NCBI GenBank assembly: GCA_047638675.1
Contig: JBLIML010000001.1
Coordinates: forward strand, 41,288-105,287
Length of the DNA: 64,000 nucleotides
DNA from: WLWS01 sp047638675
GTDB taxonomy: Bacteria > Pseudomonadota > Gammaproteobacteria > Eutrophobiales > Eutrophobiaceae
Direction of reading: 5' to 3'
Shown here: piece by piece, positions 63,759 to 64,000 of the stretch
Layout of the letters: each line of letters starts with the position of its first letter
Position numbering within the stretch: position 1 is the first letter of the stretch
Notes under the pieces: generated by a model
Told to the model about the DNA's origin: nothing
Seen by the model: only the letters and a program-made list of their open reading frames with translations
Database searches by the model: none
Position numbers and translations under genes: made by a program

Positions 63759-64000
63759 TACTCAACTCCTCGCAAAGCTAAACCACACGATATCATCAAC
63801 GCTGGGGCATCATTCGCCAGGATTTGAGCAGGCACTTTGGAGGCCAGTGACATATTCGCAAAAGGATTAGCAATAATAGTAGGTATCCCTATTTTTGATT
63901 CTACCAACTCAGCAATACCTTCTGTAGAAGAGCAACCACCCGCCAAAATCAAATGATCAATATTTGTAATTGAACTGGATGAATAGAAAAACTGCTGAGC
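63758..64000 (-). CDS. pilM: Type IV pilus assembly ATPase-like PilM, 3' part
   Basis: The frame stays open to the window edge, so the N-terminal part lies outside. The visible end of this actin-like protein has the adenosine-binding LILAGGCSSTEGIAELVES motif, then ANPFANMSL and the C-terminal ISCGLALRGVE that is typical of PilM. PilM is cytosolic and binds the PilN N-terminus. It heads the pilMNOPQ operon. Confidence 0.93.
   Translation of the reverse strand, partial: AQQFFYSSSSITNIDHLILAGGCSSTEGIAELVESKIGIPTIIANPFANMSLASKVPAQILANDAPALMISCGLALRGVE

Noticed and set aside
1..64000. tRNA, rRNA, CRISPR array, insertion sequence or prophage
   Set aside because: No repeat array, transposase, integrase or structural RNA pattern was recognised by eye on either strand; a covariance-model scan would be needed to exclude a missed tRNA.

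Overview
The window looks like chromosomal DNA of a free-living gammaproteobacterium with moderate to low GC. The evidence is gene order and protein content: a miaB-phoH(ybeZ)-ybeY-corC(ybeX) run with lnt nearby, gltB-gltD, aroK-aroB next to a pilMNOPQ type IV pilus operon, a DamX-like SPOR protein beside aroB, and the PqiABC lipid-transport proteins. The genus cannot be told from sequence alone. I saw no rRNA, tRNA, CRISPR array, insertion sequence or prophage.

Layout. 1-6.3 kb is the ragged end of a surface-polysaccharide region: a CDP-alcohol phosphatidyltransferase cut by the window edge, a glycosyltransferase pseudogene, a flippase, a TonB-receptor remnant, a sulfotransferase, a SnoaL-like protein and an orphan membrane sensor module. 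6.4-9.2 kb holds an FmdB-like protein, an HD phosphohydrolase and a tungstate-type ABC transporter without its binding protein. 9.3-19.2 kb carries two proteins of unknown function and then the miaB-ybeZYX group, with three unrelated genes between ybeX and lnt. 19.3-25.7 kb has a CPA1 antiporter with a cyclic-nucleotide domain, a DUF368 (PopT-type) lipid-carrier transporter, hemE and an Atm1-type ABC exporter. 25.9-28.8 kb is an unusual set: a PaaK-like adenylate-forming enzyme and two paralogous membrane-anchored SAF-domain proteins. 29.3-32.8 kb has a rhodanese-M48 peptidase-SelO operon and PsiE.

32.9-44.3 kb is the most notable part. A class III cyclase fused to AAA and TPR regions faces a Crp-family regulator. 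Upstream of the regulator lies a near-perfect CRP-type palindrome. Next comes a tightly packed five-gene operon, pqiA-pqiB-pqiC-lolA-like-RND, whose RND pump ends in a cyclic-nucleotide-binding domain. With the antiporter at 19-22 kb, the window holds one cyclase and three separate proteins with intact FGE...R(S/T)A cyclic-nucleotide pockets. This suggests second-messenger control of both transcription and membrane transport of lipids and ions.

44.7-48.5 kb has a patatin phospholipase, several small membrane proteins, a FetB-like permease without its ATPase, and a small gene pair with an ATGA overlap and a canonical A AAA AAG slippery heptamer. 48.6-64 kb is mostly conserved housekeeping: gltD, gltB, two tandem AAA+ paralogues (one DamX-like), aroB, aroK, then pilQ, pilP, pilO, pilN and the end of pilM, with a clear intrinsic terminator after pilQ.
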